From contig JAEESN010000010.1 in assembly GCA_016286365.1 (NCBI GenBank), forward strand, positions 1-64,000: a DNA stretch of 64,000 bases, written 5' to 3'. The notes beneath the pieces were generated by a model, which was not told the DNA's origin, searched no databases, and saw only the letters and a list, made by a program, of their open reading frames with translations. The stretch comes from Treponema sp. GTDB lineage: Bacteria; Spirochaetota; Spirochaetia; Treponematales; Treponemataceae. The position numbers and the translations under genes are program-made. Shown here piece after piece: positions 26,936 to 36,267 of the stretch (position 1 is the first letter of the stretch; every line of letters starts with the position of its first letter).

Positions 26936-27685
26936 ATGAACATAAAAAAATTATTATCAGCCTTTTTATTAATACTGACAGTTAATTCTTTTATATGTGC
27001 AGCATCAGTCTACAAAAACAACGTAACAGCCTCTTATTATGCAGAAGCTTTTCATGGTAAAAAAACATCCAACGGAGAACGCTTTAATATGTATGCCTTA
27101 ACCTGTGCTCATAAAACACTTCCGTTCAACACAATCCTTAAAGTAGTAAATCTTAGAAACGGAAAAAGCGTACAGGTGCGTGTAAACGACAGAGGACCAT
27201 TTGTTTCGGGAAGAGAAATTGACCTTTCTAAAGCCGCAGCGGTAAAACTCGGGATGATTGGAAGCGGAACAACAAAAGTACGACTGGAAATTGTAAAAAA
27301 AGGACCTTCGACTAAAGCGAGCGTAACAACAGCAAAAAAGGCCCAGGAAATGATGAAAAAGATCGATGCAAAATCAGCCGTAAAATCAGCTAAAAACACA
27401 AAAACTGTGAGCGCTAAAAAAACATCGCCTTCTACAGTAAAAAGAGCGGTTGGTTCCAGATGGGACATTCAACTTGGAGCTTTTTCATCAAAAGAAAATG
27501 CAAACAAAAGGGCACAGAAACTCATCAAAGCAGGATTTTCAAACGTCGTTTTCCAGACAAATAATTCGACCGGTGTTATAAGAGTTGTGATTAAAGACAT
27601 AGATGCTTCAGACCTTTTTAAACTCGAAACAAAACTGATTCAATCCGGCTTTAATGAATACACGATTAAAGAGAGAAAAAAATAG
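26936..27685 (+). CDS. rlpA: RlpA-family septal lytic transglycosylase with SPOR domain
   Basis: 249 residues. A signal peptide (residues 1-22, ending FICAASVY) is followed by a double-psi beta barrel (residues 27-105; [40 protein letters not shown] with the catalytic-type His/Asp). A Lys/Ala/Thr-rich linker leads to a C-terminal SPOR domain ([20 protein letters not shown]). RlpA cleaves denuded septal peptidoglycan. The leader is short: GATAAT (26924-26929) ends 6 nt before ATG and there is no Shine-Dalgarno. Confidence 0.9.
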   Translation: MNIKKLLSAFLLILTVNSFICAASVYKNNVTASYYAEAFHGKKTSNGERFNMYALTCAHKTLPFNTILKVVNLRNGKSVQVRVNDRGPFVSGREIDLSKAAAVKLGMIGSGTTKVRLEIVKKGPSTKASVTTAKKAQEMMKKIDAKSAVKSAKNTKTVSAKKTSPSTVKRAVGSRWDIQLGAFSSKENANKRAQKLIKAGFSNVVFQTNNSTGVIRVVIKDIDASDLFKLETKLIQSGFNEYTIKERKK

Positions 27686-27768
27686 TTTTTAAACAATCTC
27701 TTTGTATTATTGCGAAGACAAAATCGCCATGTTATAATAAAAAATACTAACAATATAGGGTGGTATAT

Positions 27769-29484
27769 ATGAACGATGCAGAATTAGATCCTGAGATTGC
27801 AGCCCTTTTATCTAATGCGCAGACTACTGTTGAAGATGAACAGGGTAAAGAAAAAGGACCTGCAGGAGCTTTCTCTTTTAGAAAAGGTTTTTCAAAAAAA
27901 TCTGTAAATATAACAGGTGAAGAACCACGCCAGAGAACTGCCTCTATTCACGAAGTAGATTTGAGTAAAACTACTTTTGATCCAATTCCAAAACTTATAA
28001 ATGACACTTCTAATCAGGTTTATGATGATCCTAAATACTATAAGGTATGTCTTACAGGAGAAAATGCGTCGGCACAGCGTGTTCACCAGATTCTTTCTAA
28101 ATATCTTACATGTACAGATCCAAAAGACCGCGCAGTATACAGACAGCAGATTGTAACATCTTACTGGGAGCTTTTAAGGGGTATGTCTTCTAAAATGGCT
28201 GATCCTAATCTTCCGCTTCCAAAAAGAATGCTTATGCGCTACGGCGTTATCCTTCCTTCTCTTTTTAAACCGGAACAGAAAGAATTCTTTTCTAAGATGA
28301 TTTTCAAAAATGATTATGCAGAACCTGTTTTATATGTTGATGAATGGTTCCGCGAAATCTCTACAGGAAAGATGACTAACTCTGCAACCGATGAAAAAAA
28401 GCAGGTAAAGCTTTCGAGCATGACAGCAGAACAGCAGATGTCTGCAGAACAGTCTCGCCTTATGCAGCTTCAGTCTAAAAACTCAGGAAAACTCCAGAGT
28501 TCCGAAAACCTCTTGAACATAAAAGAAAACGAACGTGCAATGATCGAAACAGAACTTAAGGGAAGAATTGATTCCCTCTGCGATCACATGCCGATTATGG
28601 GACTTGAGCCACATAAAAGTGCGATGACAGAAATCCAGAGAAAGCTCTTTTCCGAAATCACAGATCTGCTTCACCGTCTTTCTAAAAACGACAAGGAACT
28701 TTCTAAAGCATTGAATGAATTCCAGGAAGCAAAGGGAACATTCGATTCTGTAAAAAATAAAATCGAAGCTAACGGCGGTGCAGAAGTTATTCAGGCCGAC
28801 CAGGAAGCAATCAAAACCGAGTTCGACACAATCCGCCAGATGGCAAAGATGACTATCGGACGCCGCGGTAACCAGTTCCCAATCTTTACACGCGAATTCT
28901 ACCACTGTACCGAAAAAGGAACAGGAACACGCGAAAACGTAATTGAAGTTTTAAGATGGGTTGAATCAATTGACCCGGGAGTTTTCCATCGAATCCATAA
29001 AAACATGCCTAACAGAATTGTACCTTATGTTCTCTTAGTTCCAACTTATGGAGACAGGGGCTTCTGCTGGGAACCTTTTGACCGCTATAACCGCGTAACA
29101 AGCCGTGGACGAATCATCATTCCAATGTATCCACGCGACTTAAAGATTGCAGTTCTTACTGCTGTTGCCGATTTAAGATGGCAGGTTGCAAAGGAAAAGG
29201 CATCTTACTACTGGATGGAAGAAGGTCTTACAGGTCAATATTACCAGCACGTAGAACAGCTCAAATTAAAGGGTGATCTTAAAGAGTTCTTTATCGAAGA
29301 CTATATTTTGTGGATGACAAAAGAAAGCGAAGGCGTTCAGCGTCTTGATAAGGATGTACGCGGTATCTTCTGGCGAAACATGCCGTTCCCAAAAGAACGC
29401 AAAGAAGAACTTAGAAAGCGCTCCCTCGTCTACGATGAACTTTGTAAGAAAGATGCTAATAGGGAAATGAGTGATGGCTACTAA
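27769..29484 (+). CDS. Conserved-looking spirochaetal protein of unknown function
   Basis: 571 residues from ATG 27769 (AGGGTGG upstream). An in-frame start at 27760 is less well placed. There is no signal peptide or membrane span. Residues 220-370 are rich in charged heptads (LKGRIDSLCDHMPIMGLEPH, LHRLSKNDKELSKALNEF) and probably coil. The C-terminal 190 residues form a compact domain rich in aromatic and conserved-looking blocks: FPIFTREFYHCTEKGTGTRE, YVLLVPTYGDRGFCWEPFDR, SYYWMEEGLTGQYYQHVEQL. I recognise no family. It is monocistronic, ending in strong hairpins. Confidence 0.75.
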   Translation: MNDAELDPEIAALLSNAQTTVEDEQGKEKGPAGAFSFRKGFSKKSVNITGEEPRQRTASIHEVDLSKTTFDPIPKLINDTSNQVYDDPKYYKVCLTGENASAQRVHQILSKYLTCTDPKDRAVYRQQIVTSYWELLRGMSSKMADPNLPLPKRMLMRYGVILPSLFKPEQKEFFSKMIFKNDYAEPVLYVDEWFREISTGKMTNSATDEKKQVKLSSMTAEQQMSAEQSRLMQLQSKNSGKLQSSENLLNIKENERAMIETELKGRIDSLCDHMPIMGLEPHKSAMTEIQRKLFSEITDLLHRLSKNDKELSKALNEFQEAKGTFDSVKNKIEANGGAEVIQADQEAIKTEFDTIRQMAKMTIGRRGNQFPIFTREFYHCTEKGTGTRENVIEVLRWVESIDPGVFHRIHKNMPNRIVPYVLLVPTYGDRGFCWEPFDRYNRVTSRGRIIIPMYPRDLKIAVLTAVADLRWQVAKEKASYYWMEEGLTGQYYQHVEQLKLKGDLKEFFIEDYILWMTKESEGVQRLDKDVRGIFWRNMPFPKERKEELRKRSLVYDELCKKDANREMSDGY

Positions 29485-29486
29485 TC

Positions 29487-29548
29487 AAAGCCCGCGAGGG
29501 CTTTAACCTCTAAGCGGGGGCCGGGTGGGGCGGCGCTGAGCCCCAGCC
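29487..29548. repeat. GC-rich double hairpin behind the unknown gene
   Basis: AAAGCCC-GCGA-GGGCTTT (29487-29504) starts 3 nt after the stop codon. A second stem TGGGGC-(8 nt)-GCCCCA (29526-29545) follows, extended by GG/CC after one mismatch. The region is much more GC-rich than its surroundings. No T run follows the second stem, so it is not a standard terminator and may stabilise the mRNA end or be a small repeat element. Confidence 0.55.
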
Positions 29549-29562
29549 AAATGCACAAACAA

Positions 29563-29592
29563 AAAAAAACGGAGCACACGCTCCGTTTTTTT
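29563..29592. terminator. Bidirectional terminator
   Basis: AAAAAAACGGAGC-acac-GCTCCGTTTTTTT is a perfect stem with A and T tracts, serving both the unknown gene (plus) and traB (minus). Confidence 0.92.
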
Positions 29593-29600
29593 ATACTCAT

Positions 29601-30779
29601 CTATAAACTAAACATATTCTGTATGATATCTGCTCCACTCACGAACGTCGCAATAGAACTTCCAATTGTCGAAAGAATCAGTAAAAGTAAAACGCGCAGG
29701 ATTCTGTTTTTATAAACACCCTTAAATGTAACATCATCCTGGAGCGTTTCCATATCGCTTACCTTTGGCTTACAGATCAAAGCCTGCACAATTGCAACAA
29801 CAAAACCCGTACCCACGAACGGACAAAGCGAACAAAGCGGTGCACTTACAAAAGCCGTAAGAATTGTAAGCGGATGTCCAGCACCTATCAGAGTAAAGAC
29901 TGCAGCCATAATTCCGTTCCACAAAATCCAAGACTGAACATTCTTATAGCCAAGCTTTGTTCCACCGTAGATAAAGCCCGCAATAATCAGTCCGATAATC
30001 GCAGCCGGAATAAGCCATCCGATTATTTTTCCGAAGGAGCCCTTTTTTGGAACCACGCTGATTTCGTCGAGATTTTCGCCCATCTTTTTTTCAGAAAGCT
30101 TTTTAAGACATTCTTCTACACCATCAAGGTGTCCTGCTCCCAAAACTGCAACAACAGATTTTCCATCGGACTGCCAGATTTTTGTTGCAAGATACAGGTT
30201 TCTTTCGTCTATAAGAACGTTTTTGATTACAGGCATAAACTCTGCAAGCTCAGCCATCATAGAATCCATTTCGTTCTTCTGCTTGATTTCTTCGATCTGT
30301 TCGGCAGTCATTTCGTCCTTAGAGAACATGCTTGTTAAAAGAGCCGAAAGAAGCTTGCATTTTCCCCAGAGGGAGTTTTTAGCCCAAGCGCGTTTTAATG
30401 TAATCTGAATAGGACGGTCGGCAAGAACAACAGGGATTTTCATCTCTTCTGCAGTCTGAATTCCCGCAAGCATTTCGTCTCCCGGTTTTACACCGATATT
30501 CTGTCCCATCCTGCGCTGGAAAGAAGCAAGAACAAGGTTTGCCATCAAAAGAAAGCCTTCATTCCTTCTTAAAACCTTTACAATATCAAGCTGTTTATAT
30601 TTATCCTGATTTTTAATGGATTCAGCACGCTTATCGTCAAGTTCAACGGCTACACAATCAGGCTTTAATTTTTTGATTGTTTCCTTTACTTCTGTAATAC
30701 TTTCTGCACTTACGTGCGCTGTTCCAATCAAAGTGATTGTACGTCCGTTTAATTTAAGCACTCTTTGAGTCTGACTCAT
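29601..30779 (-). CDS. TraB/PrgY-family membrane protein
   Basis: 392 residues. The TraB domain occupies the N-terminal 230 residues: LIGTAHVSAESITEVKETI (GT-H motif), VALDD-type VELDDKRAE, VVLADRPIQITLKRAW and VVAVLGAGHLDGVEECL (second G-H motif). Several membrane spans follow (residues 255-390). In Enterococcus, PrgY/TraB restrains pheromone activity; the fold is thought to be an uncharacterised protease-like (Tiki/EreA-type) enzyme. The function in this organism is unknown. AAGGA precedes the ATG and the TPR gene ends 23 nt upstream on the same strand. Confidence 0.88.
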   Translation of the reverse strand: MSQTQRVLKLNGRTITLIGTAHVSAESITEVKETIKKLKPDCVAVELDDKRAESIKNQDKYKQLDIVKVLRRNEGFLLMANLVLASFQRRMGQNIGVKPGDEMLAGIQTAEEMKIPVVLADRPIQITLKRAWAKNSLWGKCKLLSALLTSMFSKDEMTAEQIEEIKQKNEMDSMMAELAEFMPVIKNVLIDERNLYLATKIWQSDGKSVVAVLGAGHLDGVEECLKKLSEKKMGENLDEISVVPKKGSFGKIIGWLIPAAIIGLIIAGFIYGGTKLGYKNVQSWILWNGIMAAVFTLIGAGHPLTILTAFVSAPLCSLCPFVGTGFVVAIVQALICKPKVSDMETLQDDVTFKGVYKNRILRVLLLLILSTIGSSIATFVSGADIIQNMFSL

Positions 30780-30801
30780 TTATAAATCCTTATAGTTTAT
30801 T

Positions 30802-32214
30802 TTATTTGTTTCTTCCAAGCGCCCATTCAGCAAGGCGATACTCAAAAAACATCGGAGCCTGCATTGCGGTTACTTTGGCATAATATTCTTTTGCCATTTC
30901 GTCAAAACCATTGATTTCGTAATACTGACCCATATAAAATAACATTTTTCCGCGATTAGTGCTATTATCTATCTTATTTAATTTCTGAGTAATCTGAACT
31001 TCCGCATTTTTGCTGTATGAATCGTGATAGAATCGTACAACATGATATTCAATTGAGTCACGGTCTAAGCCCTTCATCACCTGCTGTAAAACCTTTTTTG
31101 CATTAACTGGATTTTTGAGTCTGTAATAACATGCCGCAACCATCAGCTTATAAGAATAATTTTTGCTGTAAGCATAAGCTTTTTCAAAATATTCAATTGC
31201 ACCCTGGAAATTATTTTTGTGATATTCCAAAAGAGCAATCTCTTCATAAGCAAAATAATAATCAGGATTTGTTCTGATTACCATGTAATAATTCTGAAGA
31301 GCCTTATCATACTCATTCAATTCATCATAAAGACCGGCAAGATATGCATAACCAAGGAAGTAAGACTTATCAAGAGAAACAGCATTATTCCACTGTTCTA
31401 AAGCCTTTGTAGTAAGATTTCTGCGCTTATAATACATTCCAAGTTCAAGATAATAATCATAGTTCGGGCCGCCGTAAGAGAGCGCATTTTCGAGCATTTC
31501 GGTTGCTTTTTTATATTCATTATTTTCTGCATAAAGCTTGCCTCTTAAAGCGTTTGCAGCAGGATTCTGAGGATCATCTTCTAAAAGTTCTTCTACAACA
31601 GTTTTTGCCGTTTTTGTATCGTTAAGATAATAGGAACAGAGGGCAAATCCATAAAGTGCATCTTTATTTCCCGGCTCGCCTTTTAATGCCTTTGTATAAC
31701 AGTCTTTTGCAAGCTTAAACTTCTTTTTTACAAGATAATCTTCTGCCTGAATGATGTTTGCAGCAGGATTGTTAGGATCTTTATCAAGAAGTTTTTTATT
31801 CATCTGGGCAACCTTTTTTGTGTCGCCCTTTGCCTTGGCAATATAAGAAAGAATTTCGATTGCATCAGTTGAATCAGGATAAACTGCAAGCACTTCGTTC
31901 GCAATTTTTTCTGCTGTTGCGTACTGACCTTTTGACATATAAAGTGATGCTAAAATCAGCTTAAAATCGGGGTCATCTTTGAGTGGTGCAGGGATTGAAT
32001 TAAACAGAAGGATTGCTCCGTCAACATCATCATTAATGAGTTTTTCCTGCAGTTTTTCTGCAAAAACAATGTTTTCGGGCTTATTTTTCTCGTTTTTAAG
32101 GTCTTCATAATACTGATCCTCAACCGAAATTTCTTTTTCCTGAGCAATTAAAACTGATGGAATCAACATGAGCGACAGTATCAAAAATAATTTACTAATG
32201 TGTTTTTTCATCAT
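30802..32214 (-). CDS. Periplasmic TPR-repeat protein
   Basis: 470 residues. The N-terminal signal peptide (KLFLILSLMLIPSVLIAQ) is followed by about ten TPR units spanning residues 65-460, such as PDFKLILASLYMSKGQYATA, NKDALYGFALCSYYLNDTKT and YFAYEEIALLEYHKNNFQGA. It is a scaffold likely exported to the periplasm. A TATAAT box (minus strand) lies 12 nt from the ATG, with AAGGAAATAA in between. The downstream traB follows closely, so the two may be cotranscribed. Confidence 0.88.
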   Translation of the reverse strand: MMKKHISKLFLILSLMLIPSVLIAQEKEISVEDQYYEDLKNEKNKPENIVFAEKLQEKLINDDVDGAILLFNSIPAPLKDDPDFKLILASLYMSKGQYATAEKIANEVLAVYPDSTDAIEILSYIAKAKGDTKKVAQMNKKLLDKDPNNPAANIIQAEDYLVKKKFKLAKDCYTKALKGEPGNKDALYGFALCSYYLNDTKTAKTVVEELLEDDPQNPAANALRGKLYAENNEYKKATEMLENALSYGGPNYDYYLELGMYYKRRNLTTKALEQWNNAVSLDKSYFLGYAYLAGLYDELNEYDKALQNYYMVIRTNPDYYFAYEEIALLEYHKNNFQGAIEYFEKAYAYSKNYSYKLMVAACYYRLKNPVNAKKVLQQVMKGLDRDSIEYHVVRFYHDSYSKNAEVQITQKLNKIDNSTNRGKMLFYMGQYYEINGFDEMAKEYYAKVTAMQAPMFFEYRLAEWALGRNK

Positions 32215-32280
32215 TTATTTCCTTATTATAGGGTCTTATATGGTTGAATTTACTTCAATTATTATCTAAACTAATACATT

Positions 32281-34341
32281 ATGAGTATGCGTTCATTTAG
32301 AAGAGGTATCGCCATTACAGGAGCATACCTTGCTATTATCATCGGCATTTTTGTTCTCCAATTTAGAACAGATTCTACAATAATTGAAAAAATTGGAAGC
32401 CTTCAGGTTACACTTGAAAAGCAGGATTCTGAATCCGAAAATGCGGACCTTCAGAATAAACTTATTGCCTCTTATAACGGTCTGAACTTCTTTACAGATG
32501 ATCAGAATTCGGCAAAAGTGGTTTTAAAGGGTAAAACAAAGCCTGTAGACATCATCCTTAAGAATTACGAAAAAAAGGCTGGCGAGAGTATTACATTCTA
32601 TTTCTCTAACGAGATTATAGTTTCTTTTGTACTTTCGGGTACTTCGGCTGATTCAAGTCTTTCTATTCTTGCTGAAGTTCCGGACAGTGTAGAAACCTTA
32701 TACTTCCCTTACAGCTTTGCAAGAAACATGAACATCCAGCGTGATGATGGAAACAGGGTTATCCTTAACGGTAAAAACTATAACTGGAGCTTTACTACAA
32801 ACGAAGTTAAAGACGGATTTATCTGCTTTACTTCTGCTGATTCTTCTGCTCACTATGCTGTATTCGACGACACAAAGAAATTCACATTCGACAGCATTAC
32901 AGAACTTGCTATTGCAGACGACGCAGTATACGAAAAGACACTCACAGGATTTAAGAACAGTGTAGTTTCTAACTTCCGTGCAGTACTTTCCGATAACAAC
33001 TTTACAGAATCACTTGCTGTAGCTTATGTTGCTACAATGGGTGAACGCGGACGATACACACAGGCTCTCGAAGAAATCCCTTCTGCATTCAAGAAGAGCG
33101 AAAAGAGAACTTATGTTTCTTCTCCATACTTCAATAACCTTGCAAAACTCAACTCAAGCCTTGATCAGGATGTAAGAGCTCACGAAGGAGACATCACAAA
33201 AGCTATTAATGATAATGATGTTTCAATCCTTATGACTCAGAACATTGCAGCATTCCTTTGTATCTACCCTGATCCAGAAGGCGTAAAACAGCTTCTTTCT
33301 TACTGTGCAACACTCGATATGAGCACACTCAGTTTGAACTATGTAACCGGTATCCTTAAGTCTTATGTTGAACTCTACGGATATAACAGAGAACTTGCAG
33401 ATATCCTTCATCCTGCTGTAAACGGATGTATCGAAAAGATTACAGATGCATGTACTTACGAAAACGAAATGCTCACTATGAAAGAAAACGATCAGTTCCT
33501 TTCTGTAATTCAGGCAGTAGATATTGGTGTTGCCCTCATCCGTTACGGTAAAGTTTCGGGTCAGTCGGTATACGTAAAAGCCGGACAAGTTATTGTAAAT
33601 ACATATATCAACGAAAATACTTCTTATGATGTTAAGACAATCAATATCCTTTACCCTATCTTCGCATACGACAACTGGTACTACCCACACTTCAAGATTA
33701 TCAAGGCAGATCCATCAGATTTAATCTGGGCATGGACTTGTGCTAAAGAAATCACATATTCTCAGACTCAGGAAACCGGACTTACACTCAATGTTGACTT
33801 CCCAGAAGGACAGATTCACCACGTTATCTTCAAAGGTATTCCAAAGTTCACTGCAATTTATATTTACAACATGGCATACCGTACAGACCCTCGATTCGAA
33901 ACATATAACTCTTCTGGTTATGTATACAGAGACGAAGGTTATACACTCCTGTTAAAGTCTAAGCAGAAGCAGGAAGTAGAAGCCGTACAGATGACATATC
34001 CAAACGGTGTTGCTCCAAGAAAAGAAATAAGAAGACCTGCAAGAGCTGATTCTTCATCTTCATCATCTTCCAGTGCATCTTCTTCAACAGAAACAACTTC
34101 TGCTACTACTGCACCACAGACAAAATACAAGGTAACACTCGAAATCTGTGATTCAAGCAGTAAGCGTACTGTTGTGGCTGCAATCCGCGAAATAAGAAAG
34201 GATCTTTCGGGAACAGAAGCAAACAATATCTTTATTTCGGCACCAATCGTACTTAAAGAAGATTTAACTTCCGCTCAGGCTGATGAAATCATTAAAAAGA
34301 TTACAGATGCCGGTGGAAACGCAACAAAGAAAAAACAGTAA
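32281..34341 (+). CDS. Membrane-anchored protein with C-terminal ribosomal L7/L12-like domain
   Basis: 686 residues. One N-terminal membrane span (residues 10-28; AITGAYLAIIIGIFVLQF) anchors a large extracytoplasmic part with no family I can name. A Ser/Thr-rich linker (residues 585-610) leads to about 70 residues that align with the L7/L12 C-terminal domain: KYKVTLEICDSSSKRTVVAA, IREIRKDLSGTEANNIFISA, PIVLKEDLTSAQADEIIKKI, TDAGGNATKK. In L7/L12 the same order is IKAVR, LKEAKDLVESAP, LKEGV, ALKKALEEAGA. No clear Shine-Dalgarno. The ettA gene follows after 51 nt. Confidence 0.75.
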   Translation: MSMRSFRRGIAITGAYLAIIIGIFVLQFRTDSTIIEKIGSLQVTLEKQDSESENADLQNKLIASYNGLNFFTDDQNSAKVVLKGKTKPVDIILKNYEKKAGESITFYFSNEIIVSFVLSGTSADSSLSILAEVPDSVETLYFPYSFARNMNIQRDDGNRVILNGKNYNWSFTTNEVKDGFICFTSADSSAHYAVFDDTKKFTFDSITELAIADDAVYEKTLTGFKNSVVSNFRAVLSDNNFTESLAVAYVATMGERGRYTQALEEIPSAFKKSEKRTYVSSPYFNNLAKLNSSLDQDVRAHEGDITKAINDNDVSILMTQNIAAFLCIYPDPEGVKQLLSYCATLDMSTLSLNYVTGILKSYVELYGYNRELADILHPAVNGCIEKITDACTYENEMLTMKENDQFLSVIQAVDIGVALIRYGKVSGQSVYVKAGQVIVNTYINENTSYDVKTINILYPIFAYDNWYYPHFKIIKADPSDLIWAWTCAKEITYSQTQETGLTLNVDFPEGQIHHVIFKGIPKFTAIYIYNMAYRTDPRFETYNSSGYVYRDEGYTLLLKSKQKQEVEAVQMTYPNGVAPRKEIRRPARADSSSSSSSSASSSTETTSATTAPQTKYKVTLEICDSSSKRTVVAAIREIRKDLSGTEANNIFISAPIVLKEDLTSAQADEIIKKITDAGGNATKKKQ

Positions 34342-34392
34342 TAAAACACACTGATTACAGAACTGAAATATAAAGACTAAAAAGGAAGGTTT

Positions 34393-36129
34393 ATGGCAAA
34401 AACATTTGATGACAAAAAGATTATTTACACTATGGATCGTGTAGGCCGTGCTTACGGAACAAAGGTTGTATTAAAAGACATAAGTATTTCATACTACTAT
34501 GGTGCAAAAATCGGTGTAATCGGATCAAATGGTGCCGGAAAATCTTCTCTTTTTAAGATTCTTGCCGGAATAGACAAGGATTTTACCGGTGAAACAAGCC
34601 TTGCACCAGGATACACAATCGGATACCTTGAACAGGAACCATATCTTGAACCTGGTAAAACAGTAATGGAAGTCGTAAAAGAAGGTGTAAAACCGATTAC
34701 AGACCTCCTTGCAGAATTTGATAAAATAAACGAAGCGTTCGGTGACCCGGATGCCGATTTTGATAAGCTTTGCACACAGCAGGCAGAAATTCAGGAAAAA
34801 CTTGATGCCTGTGATGCATGGAACTTAGACAATAACCTTGAACTTGCTATGGACGCACTCCGCTGTCCTCCTGGGGATCAGGTTGTAGATGTTCTTTCCG
34901 GAGGGGAGCGCCGTCGTGTTGCACTCTGTCGTCTTTTACTCCAAAAGCCTGATATCCTTCTTCTTGATGAACCTACAAACCATCTTGATGCAGAAACTGT
35001 TGCATGGCTCGAAAAACACCTCCACGACTATCCTGGTACAGTTATTGCAATTACCCACGACCGTTACTTCTTAGACGATGTTGCAGGCTGGATTTTAGAG
35101 CTTGACCGCGGAGAAGGATTCCCATTCAAAGGAAACTATTCGAGCTGGCTTGAACAGAAACAGCAGCGACTTGCACTCGAAAGCAAAAACGAATCTTTAC
35201 GCCAGAAAGAAATCCAGCGCGAGCTTGAATGGATTCACATGGGTGCAAAGGGAAGACAGGCTAAACACAAGGAACACATCACACGCTATAACGAATTGAT
35301 GGCTCAGGAAGGAAAAACACAGCTTAAAGATACGCAGATTTCCATTCCTGCAGGACCACGTCTTGGCGGCCAGGTAATAGAAATCGAAGGATTAACAAAA
35401 TCATTCGGAGACAAGCTTTTATTCGAAAACCTAAACGTTCATATTCCTGCCGGTGCAATCATCGGTATTGTAGGACCAAACGGTGCTGGTAAAACAACCC
35501 TCTTTAAGATGATTGTTGATGCTGCGGGCTTCCCTGGTGGCGAAAAACCTGATTCAGGAAGCATTAAAATAGGTTCAACAGTAAAACTTGTATACGTAGA
35601 CCAGATGAGGTCCGGCCTTGATGAAAATAAAACAGTTTACGAAACACTTGGTGGAGGCGGAGACCTTGTAAAACTTGGTGCCGTAGACGAAAAAGGACGC
35701 GCCTTAGAAGGTGGTGTACGCGAAGTAAACGCACATGCCTACTGCGGATGGTTCAACTTTAACGGTCCTGACCAGAATAAAAAAGTTTCTGTTCTTTCGG
35801 GCGGTGAAAAAAACCGACTCAACCTTGGTATGATGCTCAAGGAAAGCGGAAATGTTCTTTTATTCGACGAACCTACAAACGACCTTGATGTAGAAACAGT
35901 ACGTGCCTTAGAAGAAGCCCTGGAAGACTTTGCAGGCTGTGCACTTGTTGTAAGTCATGACCGATGGTTTTTAGACAGAATCTGTACACATATTCTTGCA
36001 TTCGAAAACAATTCAGAAGTGCGCTACTTTGAAGGAAACTGGTCTGAATACGCTGAATGGAAGAAAGAACAGTTTGGCGAAGAAGCAGGTGTTCCAAAAC
36101 GCACAGTATACAGAAAGCTTTCAAGATAA
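34393..36129 (+). CDS. ettA: Energy-dependent translational throttle protein EttA (ABC-F)
   Basis: 578 residues. The first ABC domain has GSNGAGKSSLF and LSGGERRRVALCRLLLQKPD, then DILLLDEPTNHLD. The EttA linker follows (ELEWIHMGAKGRQAKHKEHI). The second ABC domain has GPNGAGKTTLFKMI, LSGGEKNRLNLGMMLKESG and a variant FDEPTNDLD Walker B. No membrane segment. EttA binds the ribosomal E site and couples translation to the ATP/ADP ratio. GGAAGG precedes the ATG. Confidence 0.95.
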   Translation: MAKTFDDKKIIYTMDRVGRAYGTKVVLKDISISYYYGAKIGVIGSNGAGKSSLFKILAGIDKDFTGETSLAPGYTIGYLEQEPYLEPGKTVMEVVKEGVKPITDLLAEFDKINEAFGDPDADFDKLCTQQAEIQEKLDACDAWNLDNNLELAMDALRCPPGDQVVDVLSGGERRRVALCRLLLQKPDILLLDEPTNHLDAETVAWLEKHLHDYPGTVIAITHDRYFLDDVAGWILELDRGEGFPFKGNYSSWLEQKQQRLALESKNESLRQKEIQRELEWIHMGAKGRQAKHKEHITRYNELMAQEGKTQLKDTQISIPAGPRLGGQVIEIEGLTKSFGDKLLFENLNVHIPAGAIIGIVGPNGAGKTTLFKMIVDAAGFPGGEKPDSGSIKIGSTVKLVYVDQMRSGLDENKTVYETLGGGGDLVKLGAVDEKGRALEGGVREVNAHAYCGWFNFNGPDQNKKVSVLSGGEKNRLNLGMMLKESGNVLLFDEPTNDLDVETVRALEEALEDFAGCALVVSHDRWFLDRICTHILAFENNSEVRYFEGNWSEYAEWKKEQFGEEAGVPKRTVYRKLSR

Positions 36130-36139
36130 AAATAATTAA

Positions 36140-36220
36140 ATCAAAAAATCGGTGCCATAAAAATAAATCGGAATTAAGCAAAAAAATCGATGCTAAAGAA
36201 ATTAAATCGGCACTAAGGCA
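36140..36220. repeat. Repeated AAATCGG units ahead of a terminator
   Basis: AAATCGG or AAATCGATGC units occur at about 36146, 36165, 36184 and 36204, each 18-22 nt apart. A fifth copy at 36225 is the left arm of the following terminator. The spacer looks like tandem copies of that left arm. It lies between ettA and the convergent carboxylesterase. Confidence 0.55.
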
Positions 36221-36262
36221 AAAAAAATCGGTCCTTGAAGTTCTCAATGGGCCGATTTTTTT
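36221..36262. terminator. Bidirectional terminator
   Basis: AAAAAAATCGGTCC pairs with GGGCCGATTTTTTT (one T-G pair), capped by TTGA/TCAA and a short loop. A and T tracts on both sides let it terminate both ettA and the carboxylesterase. Confidence 0.88.
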
Positions 36263-36267
36263 GTTTT

